From Peromyscus leucopus (Eukaryota; Chordata; Mammalia; Rodentia; Cricetidae), in assembly GCF_004664715.2 (NCBI RefSeq), contig NC_051075.1, positions 30,524,504-30,588,503 on the forward strand: DNA of 64,000 nucleotides, given 5' to 3'. How positions within the stretch are numbered: the first letter of the stretch is position 1; every line of letters begins with the position of its first letter. Below, piece after piece: positions 23,273 through 33,060 of this stretch. A program made the position numbers and the translations under genes. Under the pieces are notes generated by a model, which was not told the DNA's origin, made no database searches, and was given only the letters and a program-made list of their open reading frames with translations.

Positions 23273-23538
23273 CCTATTCAGAGGGCCTGATCCAGTTGGG
23301 GGCCCCTCAGCCTTTGGTTCATAGTTCATGTGTTTCCATTGGTTTGGCTATTTGTCCCTGTGCTTCATCCAACCTTGATTTCAACAATTCTTGCTCATAT
23401 AAACCCTCCTCTTTCTCGCCAATTGGACTCCCAGCACTCCACCGGGGACCTACCCGTGGATGTCTGCATCCAGATTCCTCAGTCCTTGGATGGAGTTTCT
23501 GGCCCAACTATTAGGGTGTTTGGCCACCCCATCACCAG
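23273..23538 (-). mobile_element. L1 3' UTR fragment forming the 5' part of the chimeric insertion
   Basis: Closely matches the L1 3' UTR at 19.70-19.98 kb and is in the same transcriptional sense as the adjacent mRNA copy. It starts at the right target duplication and ends internally at CTCTGAATAGG, where mRNA sequence takes over. A short minus-strand reading frame crosses the join in frame (from 23329), which is probably chance. The order fits a reverse transcriptase jump from the mRNA to an L1 RNA. Confidence 0.8.
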
Positions 23539-23554
23539 AATACTTGCATATTTT
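23539..23554. repeat. 16 bp target-site duplication, right copy
   Basis: Identical to 21861-21876. It bounds a 1,662 bp insertion. Confidence 0.85.
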
Positions 23555-23869
23555 AATTCTCTCAATTGTCTTTCTTCTAATTTTTTGTATTTTTCTCATT
23601 TTAATTTGTTAATCTTTAGCTGACACATAAAACATAAAATATATTACTAGTAATAGTATGCTAATTAATGTTTTGATGCATTTATTTATTATATAATAAT
23701 TAGATCAGGATAAACATCTATATTATTTCATTTTAGTAGGATAATTAAATACATTTTTAAATTATGAAATGTATTTTATGTCATGTTTAGATATCACCAC
23801 TCTTTAACAACAGAATTTTTTTTATTTCATTGTGCCTCAGTACACAATAATAAATCTTTCCACATGTTA
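23555..23869. other. unassigned AT-rich sequence
   Basis: Nothing recognised; very A/T-rich. Confidence 0.4.
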
Positions 23870-24165
23870 CTGCAGCCCTCTTCCAAATTTCCTCAAGCTC
23901 TTTTGAGTATGATTCTATTCTTAGTTTATATTATATTACTTTGTAAGTCTCCACATGGTTATGATCACTGGAAATGTGTTCATTTCTTTGACTGGCAGGT
24001 TTCACTTAGTGTAATGATTTTCAGTCCTATCTCTGGTGTCACAAATGGTTTATTTTCTATGAGTAAAACACCTCCATGTATAGATGTGTACTCTTTGTCC
24101 TTTATCTCTTCACTAGTTGATTGGTATTTAGGTTATTTCCACTTCTCTGCTATTACGAATTTCGC
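23870..24165 (-). mobile_element. ancient L1 ORF2 C-terminal remnant (left part)
   Basis: Antisense L1: CACTTAGTGTAATGATTTTCAG, then GTTGATTGGTATTTAGGTTATTTCC and TCTGCTATTACGAAT, the order of the ORF2 C-terminal coding end in mammalian L1M-type elements. Interrupted by a MaLR LTR and probably continued at 25.2-25.56 kb. Confidence 0.6.
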
Positions 24166-24643
24166 TGGTACATTTCTATTGCTGTGAAAAATATCACGAC
24201 TAAGGCAATGTATAGAAAAAAATGAATATTTTTTGGCCTTCTGGTTCCAGAGGATTGGAGTCCAGGATGCCAGAACAAGCAGCAGGCAGCAGGCCGCAGG
24301 CAGCTGGAACAGCAGCTAAGGGCTCACACACTGAATGACAAGCAGGACTCAGAGAGAGTCAAATGGCTTTTGAGAACTGCAAGGTCACCCCCAGTCATGT
24401 GCTTCCTTCAGCAAGGTCACACTTCCTAAGCTTCCTCATGAAAGACCCCAGCATACTAGCTTAGCCTAAAGCCATGTCAAGTAAGGTCTGAAAAGCACGG
24501 GGTGTCTACGGCCGGCCACCTGGCCCCAGAAAAGGGTACTAAAGGTCAGAAAAACAACTTGGAGCCAGACAGCAGGCGTGTCGAGCTCGGGGGGGAAAAA
24601 CCACGAGCTGTCCTGAGTTTGAACCTGGCCTCATTTGAATCGT

Positions 24644-24730
24644 CCAATCAGAACCCTGTAAACCAAGCTTCTCGTGCTCCTGCTGCCAGACCCTATAAAA
24701 ACCCTCCACTCCAGCCCGTCGGCGCGCCAG
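24644..24730 (+). promoter_or_regulatory. core promoter of the gammaretroviral LTR
   Basis: A CCAAT box at 24644, TATAAAAA at 24694 and the R-region start at about 24724 have canonical spacing (about 25-30 bp from TATA to start). Transcription would go rightward. The elements look undamaged, but whether they are active cannot be seen from sequence. Confidence 0.75.
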
Positions 24731-24780
24731 TCTCTTGAGCCTCTTGAGGGACTGTGTCGCCCAGGGTACCCGTGTTCCTG

Positions 24781-24786
24781 AATAAA
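24781..24786 (+). terminator. polyadenylation signal of the gammaretroviral LTR
   Basis: AATAAA, followed by CTTGCTGTTTGCATC and a GT-rich downstream element (GACTTGTGGTCTCGGTGTG), the standard R/U5 border layout. Confidence 0.8.
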
Positions 24787-24997
24787 GCCTCTTGCTGTTT
24801 GCATCTGACTTGTGGTCTCGGTGTGATCTCTGGGCGAGGGTCTCTCCAGAGGGAAGACTGCCTTCGGGGGTCTTTCACTCAAACAGTTATCTCCTGGGGA
24901 TTAGATATTGAAATGCACAAGGCTACCTGGGAATATCTCTTTCAAACCACAACATGCCTTTTTTGACTTCATTAACATTCCTGCTTCATAGAATAGT

Positions 24998-25195
24998 TCA
25001 TACAAGTGACATTATATGAACAGAAAGGGCTATATTTAGTGATGTATGTATATACATATATGCATGCAATAACAATTAATGAAAAATAAGGCCACGGATT
25101 TGAAGGAGAGTGGGTAGGTAGGACTGTAAGGGATGGTTTGGGGGTAGGATAGGGAAAAGAAGAATATTTCACTTTTATTTCCCTAAAAAAATTCT
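24998..25195 (+). mobile_element. L1 3' tail fragment
   Basis: ACAAGTGACATTATATGAACAG, GTATATACATATATGCATGC, AACAATTAATGAAAAATAAGG and a GGATTTGAAGGAGAGTGG-type G-rich tail are in the sense order of an older rodent L1 3' end. The upstream part of the same family occurs at 26.27-27.35 kb. Confidence 0.65.
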
Positions 25196-25199
25196 TAGA

Positions 25200-25560
25200 A
25201 GATAGTTCTAATTAGTTTCTCAGTGTTTTCAACAATGGCCTCAGTAGTTTACATTCCCACCAACATTGGTAAAGTTTTACCATTAAATCTAATCACCACA
25301 GATTATACCTAGTCTATCAGATAACATATAATTTTTGTTAAAGTGAGGCAATCCTCTATGTTTTAATTTTCAATTTCCATGATGATTAATGATGTATTTT
25401 TTCATGTACCTGTTGACCATTTACATATATGCCTTTTATTGAGAAATATTTATATTAGTTTATTGGCCATTTTTAAACCAAGGGGTTTATTTACTTACTA
25501 TTTTGCTATTGAGTTATTAAGTGCAGTATCTTCTAGAAAATCAGAATAACTTTTAAGTTA
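25200..25560 (-). mobile_element. ancient L1 ORF2 remnant (continuation)
   Basis: Antisense ORF2: GTAGTTTACATTCCCACCAAC, TTCAATTTCCATGATGATTAATGATG, CCTGTTGACCATTTAC and TATTGAGAAATATTTATATTAG occur in the order expected immediately upstream of the 23.87-24.17 kb piece in an L1 ORF2. The two probably belonged to one element. Confidence 0.65.
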
Positions 25561-25801
25561 CGTTATTGGTTTTGTCTTCATTTGTTTTCTGTCTCTTATA
25601 TGTTGTTGTTTTTCTGTCACTTGTTTTCTGTTTCTTTTGTTTTCAGAGGATCTATATTTATATGGAATCTCATATTATCTGTTTTTGCTATTGAATCTGT
25701 ACTTTAGGGACATTCTCCAAAACATGTCTTCTCATTATAGTGGCATGAACACTTCTCTTCTGTTTTCTGATAATTATGTACTATTATATATTAAGGATTC
25801 A

Positions 25802-25982
25802 GGCCAGGCATTGGTGGCACACGCCTTTAATCCCAGCACTCGGGAGGCAGAGCCAGGTGGATCTCTGTGAGTTTGAGGCCAGCCTGGACTACCAAGTGAG
25901 TTCCAGGAAAGGCACAAAGCTACACAGAGAAACCCTGTCTCAAAAAAACAAAACAAACAAACAAACAAACAAATAAACAAAC
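25802..25982 (+). mobile_element. B1 SINE, little diverged
   Basis: Near-consensus B1: GGCCAGGCATTGGTGGCACA through TTTAATCCCAGCACTCGGGA to CCCTGTCTCAAAA, with an (AAAC)n tail. Flanks AGGATTCA (25794-25801) and AGAATTCA (25983-25990) look like an 8 bp target duplication with one change. Confidence 0.95.
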
Positions 25983-26269
25983 CAGAATTCAGTAAGAAGT
26001 AAAAAGAGGCCATTGATGGCATAAAGGATTGGGGAGCTGTAGAGAAAAGAATAGCTGGGTACAAGTGACTGAAAGAGGAAATGGGAAAAAGAGGGTGAGC
26101 TCTAGTTAGGGAGAGGGAAAAATTTAGAAAGAACCAGAGAGGAGGGTAAAATAACAATAACGAGGAATGAAAAAAATCATAAGGAATCACATTATAAACT
26201 ATATATCTTTAAAATACCCCAATAATATGTGTAAGTCTGTGTATAAATATACATATATAGTTCAACTGA

Positions 26270-27345
26270 AGTTTTTTTCTTCTGAGCTGAAAGTGCTTCC
26301 TCCAAGAGCCAAAGACCATCTAACAAAACCCAAATACCAGTCATGAGAATTCCTTGTTTGAGTTGTTAGTGTTATCTAAGAGATTCCCAAAACTACAGGC
26401 TGTTGCAATTGTCCTTTTTTGACCACACCCCATACAGAGTTAAAAGATAAGTTTCTTGCTGAAGACACTATACACTTCAGTCAGGGATCAGAAGCCACTG
26501 AGCTGAAACTGACCCAAAGCCTCCTCTATGAGGACCAGATTTTGGGGTAGTAGAAGGCTCCATGAAAGCTTCCAAAGGATAGCGGCAACCAAGGGTCATA
26601 TTTAGTAATGATACCTGTGAAATACAACAATGGCCAGCATGGCCTAATAAGCCTAAGTATTTATAAGTGGTACATATACCTTTCCTAACCAACAACTCTC
26701 TCATAGGACTTAAGACCTGCTCACCAAGAGCGAACTGGAAATGGATGGTTCTGGAAAGGTAGTTCACTATTCAGAGCTAATATGAACCTGGATCTTGAGG
26801 AGAAATTACAATCAACTCTTTATAAAACCAGAATAATCCCTAACTACTTTCTAAATATTTTCCCCACAAGATAAATGTCGCCCTTGCTTCTCATCAAGCA
26901 AACTTCTCTTTCCATTATAGAAAACCTCAACAAATCAAATTGTTGATTAGAGTCCAGTCACAATGGACTCTCCACCTACAATACAACTCCTGCACCTAAG
27001 GCTGAGTGGATATTTCCAAAGGGAAGATGGAAATACTATAGGAGCAAGAGGATCAGGAAGTTTGCTGTGGGTTTGTGTCTCCAAGGAATAACAAAAACTA
27101 TACTCATCAAATTTCACCAACATAACAGGCAAAACATGAGCAGAAAAAGAATAACAATAATAAACGTGCTGACATGGACTGGGGAGATGGGATACTATGC
27201 CCCAGCCTTACACAGAAAACTACAGCAACTAAGAAATGATGAGAGTAGAAGAAATGGTATTTCCTAGGAAAGAGTAAAGCAACTGGCTCTCCAATACCAA
27301 ACAGCACAGGACATACATAAAAGTCACATCATATAGACTGAGGGT
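26270..27345 (+). mobile_element. older rodent L1 3' UTR
   Basis: About 1.1 kb of sense-oriented 3' UTR: GAAAGTGCTTCCTCCAAGAGC, TCATAGGACTTAAGACCTGC, GGACTCTCCACCTACAATAC, CTCCTGCACCTAAGGCTGAG and GAGCAAGAGGATCAGGAAG. I recognise this order from a very common non-coding muroid repeat attached to L1. The small reading frames are chance. It stops at TATAGACTGAGG, where the family would normally run into the tail seen at 24998-25195. Confidence 0.65.
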
Positions 27346-27365
27346 TTATTTCTCCTTTTCCACCC

Positions 27366-27545
27366 TGTCTAGGACTTTTATCATGAAGGTATGTTGGATT
27401 CTGTCAAATGCTTTTTCTACATCTAATGAAATTATTAAGTGATTTTATCTTTAAGTTCATTTATATGATTTATTATACATACTGACTTATATATGTTGAA
27501 TCATCCCTATATCTTCAGAATAACATCAATGTGATCATATACAGT
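27366..27545 (-). mobile_element. ancient L1 ORF2 reverse-transcriptase-region remnant
   Basis: Antisense ORF2: GTTGGATTCTGTCAAATGC, TTTTTCTACATCTAATGAAAT and TTGAATCATCCCTATATC mark the coding region between the RT core and thumb in mammalian L1. It is collinear with the pieces at 23.87 and 25.2 kb and may be the same old insertion. Confidence 0.62.
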
Positions 27546-27644
27546 AAGTCTTAGATACCACAAAACACTATACAAAAATAGCAAATAAATTCCAAAGTTC
27601 CAAACACAAAGCTGGCACATAGAACATTTGTAAAGCAGTTGGGA

Positions 27645-27737
27645 TTTTTTTTTTAATTTATTTTATTACATACCAACTATTGTTCCCTCTCCCTCCCTTA
27701 TTTCATCCCCCCATCTCCTCCAATTCCATTCCCAACT
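27645..27737 (-). mobile_element. L1 3' terminal fragment
   Basis: T run, then TTTATTTTATTACATACCAAC and a pyrimidine-rich CCCTCTCCCTCCC segment, the reverse complement of an L1 3' end like those at 19.39 and 31.96 kb. Only about 90 bp survive before LTR-A begins. Confidence 0.5.
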
Positions 27738-28087
27738 CACGCCCTTAATCCTATCACATGGCAGGCAGAATCTCTGTGTGGTCAAGGACATAGCCTAACA
27801 TGGTGAACTGAGCCTTTAATCCCAGTACCATCTATAGAGACCTGGATGTCTGTATAGACAGGCAGTGATGAGGAAGTCATGTGGTTGGGTTTAGAGCCAA
27901 TGAGAAGGCAAAACTGATAGGCAATAAACATGTAAGTCCGGCAGGAAGAAACTCTTTCCTCTGGGCAAGCGACAGCGGTGAGGTGGTAAGATAAGGCAGT
28001 CATGAATCTCTGATCTCTTTGGCTATTTACCTCAGTATTTGGCTCTGTGTTTCCTATTTACTAAGACTGTTTAAATTTTCGTCTACA
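27738..28087 (+). mobile_element. LTR-A, 5'-truncated copy
   Basis: Begins inside the family at CACGCCCTTAATCC and runs to the family end TCGTCTACA. It matches the 17.06-17.41 kb copy through CAATGAGAAGGCA and TTTACTAAGACTGTTTA. The 5' about 110 bp are missing and an L1 3' end abuts the break. Confidence 0.82.
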
Positions 28088-28224
28088 CTGAGAAAATAAT
28101 TATAATTATAGAATTCATTTTAAAAGATTAATAGATCTACAAAGTATAATATTAAGAGAGGCAACTTGATTCAGTGTGACAAAAATTACATTTTCCCTCT
28201 CGTGCATGGATCCAATTTTTAATA

Positions 28225-28490
28225 TTTATTTGTTTGTACAAAAGTAGGTGTCAATGAGGGTATAGGCTATAAAACTGGAGAGAAGACCATTGGAGGGGAA
28301 AAAGAAATGTTGTAGAAGATGAGAATAGGGAAAAGACCTATGTGACATGAAAGTCATTAGGATTCTAGAAGTACAAGAAAACAAGGAAAGAGGAGGAAGG
28401 GAGAAGGGAAGGAGAGTAATCAACAGAAACAAATTTTGCTTGAAAATTTCATAACTAAACTTAACACTTTTAAGTCAATTAAAAAATAAA
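28225..28490 (+). mobile_element. L1 3' tail remnant
   Basis: Sense A/G-rich tail with GGAAAGAGGAGGAAGGGAGAAGG followed by CATAACTAAACTTAACA and a terminal A-rich stretch, the shape of an older rodent L1 3' end. Confidence 0.45.
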
Positions 28491-28835
28491 AAGCAATTGA
28501 ACAGAACAATAATAGTAGCCTTGCCAACTAGGATGTGTTTTCTGGAGCCATCTGCATTTTATAAAGTTCATGATGTCAGGTACCTATTCTCTTCTATGGA
28601 ATAGTCCTCAAATACAATCACAAAGAGGTGATAATTGACTCTTAAACCATTGGATGCCATGCCACTAATTAAATTGGTGGGCAGATCTTGTCTGATGGGT
28701 TAATTTGTTTCATGCAAAGGTAAGGCCATTGATGCAACCTGCATAGCATCCAAAATTGTAAATGCTGGCCAGGAAAAAGGGACCTTCTACCTCATTCTAG
28801 GCTTATTTGTCTATGTCCTGTATTCAGTACCTAAC
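28491..28835. other. unassigned sequence
   Basis: No gene or repeat recognised. Confidence 0.4.
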
Positions 28836-28882
<47 letters not shown>

Positions 28883-28926
28883 ATCTATCTATCTATTTAC
28901 CTATCTATCTATTTACCTATCTATAC
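28836..28926. repeat. (TATC)n microsatellite
   Basis: About 20 TATC units with a few TTAC/TCATC interruptions toward the right end. Confidence 0.96.
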
Positions 28927-29007
28927 TAGAAAGATATATCTGGAGAGAAAGGAGAGCCAAATCTATAAAAAAGCAACTGAACATAACAATAGTAGCAGAT
29001 TTCTCAA

Positions 29008-29160
29008 CATACCTATATATGTTTGATATGGAGTCTCACTATGTAACTCAATCTGGCTTTGAACTTACTGTGTAAGCTACATTGGTCTTGAACTCATAGA
29101 GATCTACCTGTCCCTGCTTCCTAAGCTGAATGCTATGGAAAGGCCTCAGCCAATACATTT
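29008..29160 (-). mobile_element. B1-like SINE, old
   Basis: Antisense B1 landmarks: TATGGAGTCTCACTATGTAAC, TTGGTCTTGAACTCATAGAGATC and CTGTCCCTGCTTCCTAAG, with high divergence. Confidence 0.65.
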
Positions 29161-29699
29161 GGCTATCAAAAGTTTTTTAATCATTGTGACCAAGAGCAAT
29201 AGCAATAAAATGTGTTGTTTTGGGTGTTTCTGGGGCTTCCCTGAACAATCATTCACAGGGAGATATCTTGTCAATGGCACTAGCATTTTCACTTAAAAGT
29301 TCTAGAAATAGTATCATGCTGGGTGCCTCCTACTTAAACCCTTGGGGTTTGTTTGCTTTTTTTAAAAAAAATTACACCTGCTAGTAGGCCTTAAATATTA
29401 AGCTTTTATAAGCATTTTTCCTATACCTTTAGTTTTGGTTAACCCTCTCACATAAATTACTATAAGTTAAGCAACCTATTCATGTTGAAATTCATTGACT
29501 AAAGCTACTTTAGACTGTGGGAATAGAAGCTTTTCTCTTCAGTGGTTAGCAATTAGTACCAAAACTTGCAGTTGGTGACAGTGCTGAGATTAAGTAATCA
29601 ACAAGTATTTATCCCTAAATGACACATCCATATCGCCTCTTCTAAGGAAAAAGGAACAGTGTGGTAAAATGGAAAAAAGAACGTAAGACTCAGAGCATG
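29161..29699. other. unassigned sequence
   Basis: No confident element. Possibly upstream part of the following L1 3' UTR. Confidence 0.35.
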
Positions 29700-30025
29700 A
29701 AGAAGGGTGCCTTGAAACATTGATTTTAGAGCATGGCATGGCCAGAATATTGATAGCAGCTATTGATATTTACACAAGAATTGCACAAGACAAGAACATT
29801 CTACATTGTATTATGGATAGTGGAGGGCTCATAAAACCCTATCACTGAAAAATTATTGTCAATGAATGGTCACCAGGGCAGGGTGTTATTTTCTTCAAGG
29901 TCATAACAACTAGCAAGTTGTCCATGCCCACACAAATTGTCATCTACCTAAGGTCATATGGACTAATTCAATTGAACTCAGTAGAATGGGTCTATTTGGG
30001 AAAATGAATAAGCACTACAGGTGTA
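29700..30025 (+). mobile_element. L1 3' UTR remnant
   Basis: Sense-order phrases TTGCACAAGACAAGAACATTC, GGGCTCATAAAACCCTATCAC, TTATTTTCTTCAAGGTCATAAC and GACTAATTCAATTGAACTCAG match the 3' UTR type at 8.5-9.06 kb. Decayed. Confidence 0.55.
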
Positions 30026-30031
30026 AGAAAG

Positions 30032-30409
30032 TGTAGTTTGAGTTTTCTCCAGTCCTTCCAAGGCCAGCAGCCTCTCAGACACAAATAAACACACAGATGT
30101 TTGTATTAATTAAAACTGTTTGGCATAATGGCTCAGGCTTCTTGCTAGCTAGATCTTACATCTTAATTTAACACATTTATATAAATCTATACCTTGCCAC
30201 ATGGTTCATGGCTTACCAGTATCTGTACTTCTTGCTGCTCATGGCAGCGGCTGGCAGCATTTCCTGACTCAGCCTTCTACTCCCAAAATTCTCCTCTCTG
30301 CTTATGCCACTTATTCTATAATTCTTGCCTGGCTACTGGCCAATCAGCATTTTACTTATCAATCAATCAGAGCAACACATTCACAGCATACAGAAAGACA
30401 TCCCCAGCA
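30032..30409 (-). mobile_element. LTR-B copy acting as the 3' LTR of a partial ERV
   Basis: On the minus strand it starts TGCTGGGGATGTC and ends CTCAAACTACA. It shares ATTGGCCAGTAGCCAGGCA, GGTATAGATTTATATAAATG and CATGGCTTACC-type blocks with other LTR-B copies. Immediately upstream in its own sense is a polypurine tract, so unlike the other copies it still has part of its interior. No matching 5' LTR is present in the window. Confidence 0.85.
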
Positions 30410-30434
30410 CTTCCCCTTTTCTTTTCTTCCAAAA
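30410..30434 (-). promoter_or_regulatory. retroviral polypurine tract
   Basis: On the minus strand GAAGAAAAGAAAAGGGGAAG directly abuts the TG of the LTR. A purine run at this exact place primes plus-strand DNA synthesis in retroviruses and fixes this LTR as a 3' LTR. Confidence 0.75.
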
Positions 30435-31955
30435 GGAAGGTTTTAACTTTAACATAGTAAAAATTACCAAGAAAGAATTATATTTATAATAGCTAGTCTA
30501 ATTGTATTTGGCACAATTAAAGAAGATATCCTGTCTATCCTGTATTTGAGATTCTAAGGTTTCATATTTAACTTAACTTTTATCATAACTAAGGAAATTA
30601 TAACCATCTAGTCGTCAAATACATCAAAGACCTCAGAAGACTATTATATTACCTGAGAAGTGGGAGAAGGAGGCAAGCAACTTTCAGGAGTCTTGTGAGA
30701 TTAGACAGAGGCTGCTGGCAGACTGGACATTCATCCAAAGTTACTCTGTAAAGTTGGGGCATCTGTCTTCAGTGCACAGGCCGAGATCTCTCAGTCACTT
30801 CTCTCTGTGTCCTGTAGAATGTCTGGCAGTTTCCTTTGTGAAGCAGGAACATGAAGGACAATATTGCCAAGCAAAGTGCAGTGGTCACTTTCCGATGGGT
30901 CATGCATGTCCAGTCGATCAAGCAGTCAAGGCAAGAACAGTTTCTTTCTCAAATGGCAATTTTTACTAAGAAGAAGATAAACTCCATGTAGAGTGTCTCC
31001 ATACCCATCCTCCTCTCTGATGTAAATTGGTGCTGCCAGGAGCAGACATGTCTTACTGTCCAGAAAGTCTAAATTTTTAAACCATTTCAAATGCCATATT
31101 GTGTAGGTCTTTTAAGTGTTTGACGATTACCTAACTAATTTAATTATATCTATGTATACCTAGAAAACTTAACCTGACTATAAGTTTGGCTATCATAGAA
31201 GACTAATTATTAATCTGTATTTTTAAATTATCCATTACAATCTAGATGAGTTACATAAACATAATACCTCAGAGGAGAGTGGAAATATATATACAATATA
31301 ACAAAATTAAGTTTAAACTTGTATCAATAAACTAAAATCCATAGCAATGTAAAACAAGTTGTTGTTCTTTAAAAGTAAGTTCATTAATCTACCCTTTCAT
31401 CCTATTATATCTATACTATCCACCTTTCTTCTTTATAAAGAGATTGCATTTATAATCAACCCCCTTTAAATAAAAATAAACATTATTTTGGGAATTTGGG
31501 TATAGCTCCTCATACTACTTCCTGATCATTGAGAGCACTGGAAATCTAATGGGGATCCTGAGACAATTAAGATTTATGGTCAAGTCCTGACTGGAATAGT
31601 CTGTGAGGCTGATTGTCTGAGCTAGTTGCCTTGAAGCAGTTCTGGATGTTAGATCATCTGGGCCATGGAGTCATCAGAGACATTTCAGGGGGTCTTGGCT
31701 GATCAAACCATATTAGCCTGAAAGCAATCCATAGATTCTCATTCTCTGTGGAAACAAAAACAGAACCTCTTTCCAAAACAACATATCCTTAGACATAAAT
31801 TTTGAAGTCAGGATACCTTGAAAATAAATATATTGGTTTAACTCAGCAGCCTTTGCAATCAAATGTCTTTCTGCAGTTAAAAATTCCAAAGACAATATAA
31901 TCCAGACTCTGTCTGAGTTCCATCTTTGCGTTGCTTATTTTTTATATTACCTTTA
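30435..31955 (-). mobile_element. class II ERV interior, 3' non-coding part
   Basis: About 1.5 kb between the polypurine tract and an L1. Phrases such as GGGTCTTGGCTGATCAAACC and TATTAGCCTGAAAGCAATCC agree with my memory of the 3' interior of rodent mysTR/MYSERV-type elements. That link is recollection. Stop codons are frequent in all frames; no env, pol or gag protein is readable. It continues after the L1 at 32.77 kb. Confidence 0.6.
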
Positions 31956-32766
31956 CTGTCTCTTTAAAGACTTTATTTATTTTATTTTATAATTAATTTA
32001 ATTTTACATATCAGTCACAGATTCCCCTGTCCTCCCTCCTCCCACCCCCCATCCTTCCCCCTAATCCTCTCCCCATTCTCACTTCCTCCAAGGCAAGGTC
32101 TCCCCTGGGGATTCAGCTCAGCCTGGTAGATTCAGTTAAGGCAGGTCCAGTCCCCTCCTCCCTACACCAAAGCTAAGCAAAATGTCTCAGCATAGACCCT
32201 AGGTTCCAGAAAGCCAGCTCATGCACCAAGGACATGTCCTAGTCCCACTGCATGGGGGCCTCCTAAATAGTTCAAGCTAATCAACAGTCTCTCTTATCCA
32301 GAGGGCCTTATCCAGTTCCATGGGGGCTCTTTAGCTATATAGTTCATGTGTTTCCACCAGTTTGGCTATTTGTCCCTGTGCTTTTTCCAATCATGGTCTC
32401 AATATCTCTTGCTCATATAATCCCTCCTCTCTCCTGCCAATTGGACTCCTGGAGCTCCACCTGGAGCTTGGCTGTGGATCTCTGCATCTGCTTCCATCAG
32501 TCACTGGATGAGAGTTCTATCATGACAGTTAGGATGTTCCGCCATCAGATCACCAGAGTAGGTCAGCTTGTGCATTCTCTTGACCATTGCCAGTAGTCTA
32601 TTGTGGAGGTATCTTTGTGGATTTCTGGGGACCTCTCTAGCACTCTGCTTCTTTCTGTTCCCATGGGGTCTTCATTTATCATGGTATTTCTTTCCTTGTT
32701 CTCCCACTCTGTTTCTGATCCAGCTGGGACCTCCCACTCACCTAAGGTCTCTTTCCCCTCACCCTT
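31956..32766 (-). mobile_element. L1 3' UTR, 5'-truncated
   Basis: The plus strand begins with an A/T-rich 3' end (TTTATTTATTTTATTTTATA), followed by the complete distal 3' UTR in antisense, matching 19.39-20.22 kb and the inverted complements of 2.99-4.06 and 52.67-53.0 kb. ORF2 is not reached. It sits in the ERV interior. Confidence 0.88.
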
Positions 32767-33060
32767 GCTTACTTTATGTTTTTAAACCATCTATTTCTTT
32801 ATATAACTGTCTATATTATTCATTTTCCTCTCTCTTCCAAGCCTACAGAAATATTTACACACATTGTAACCTGTTTAGAGGTTTACTCCATCTGAATCTG
32901 TCTTATTGTGAATCTGTTACTTTAAACTGCAGTGTGGCTAGAACCGAAGGCACATGTTGGCTGCTGACTCCACCCCCCTCAGCTTTTTAACACGGTGGAG
33001 GTAATTAACCTCCAGCTCTGGGAGCCATGCTCTCAGCTGACTCTGGGAAGCAAGAAAGGG
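32767..33060 (-). mobile_element. class II ERV interior (continuation)
   Basis: Non-L1 sequence directly after the L1, likely the rest of the retroviral interior. It includes TACACACATTGTAACCTG and a GC-richer segment (CTGACTCCACCCCCC). The right limit is unclear and no 5' LTR follows, so the provirus is broken. Confidence 0.45.

Larger units (their letters stand above)
24439..24877 (+). mobile_element. gammaretroviral (class I, MLV-like) solo LTR
   Basis: It begins TGAAAGACCCC and ends GGGGTCTTTCA, the terminal pattern of murine-leukaemia-type LTRs. Perfect 4 bp target duplications CTCA lie at 24435-24438 and 24878-24881, as expected for gammaretroviruses. U3 contains a CCAAT box (24644-24648) and TATAAAAA (24694-24701). 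R begins near GCGCCAG (24724). The polyadenylation signal AATAAA is at 24781-24786, followed by GACTTGTGGTCTCGG-type U5. No viral genes remain, so it is a recombined solo LTR. Its GC content stands out from its surroundings. Confidence 0.92.
24166..24951 (-). mobile_element. MaLR-type LTR, interrupted
   Basis: Antisense MaLR LTR: it begins TTTCTATTGCTGTGAAAAAT and ends CTTTCAAACCACA. A gammaretroviral LTR with its own 4 bp duplication interrupts it at 24439-24877. The MaLR lies inside an older L1. Confidence 0.65.

Noticed and set aside
24489..24877. Gammaretroviral LTR starting at the TGAAAAGCACGG motif
   Set aside because: No matching duplication at that start; the upstream TGAAAGACCCC start at 24439 gives the perfect CTCA duplication and fits the family terminus.
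28836..28926. CRISPR-like regular repeats
   Set aside because: A plain TATC microsatellite without spacers, in a vertebrate nuclear genome.
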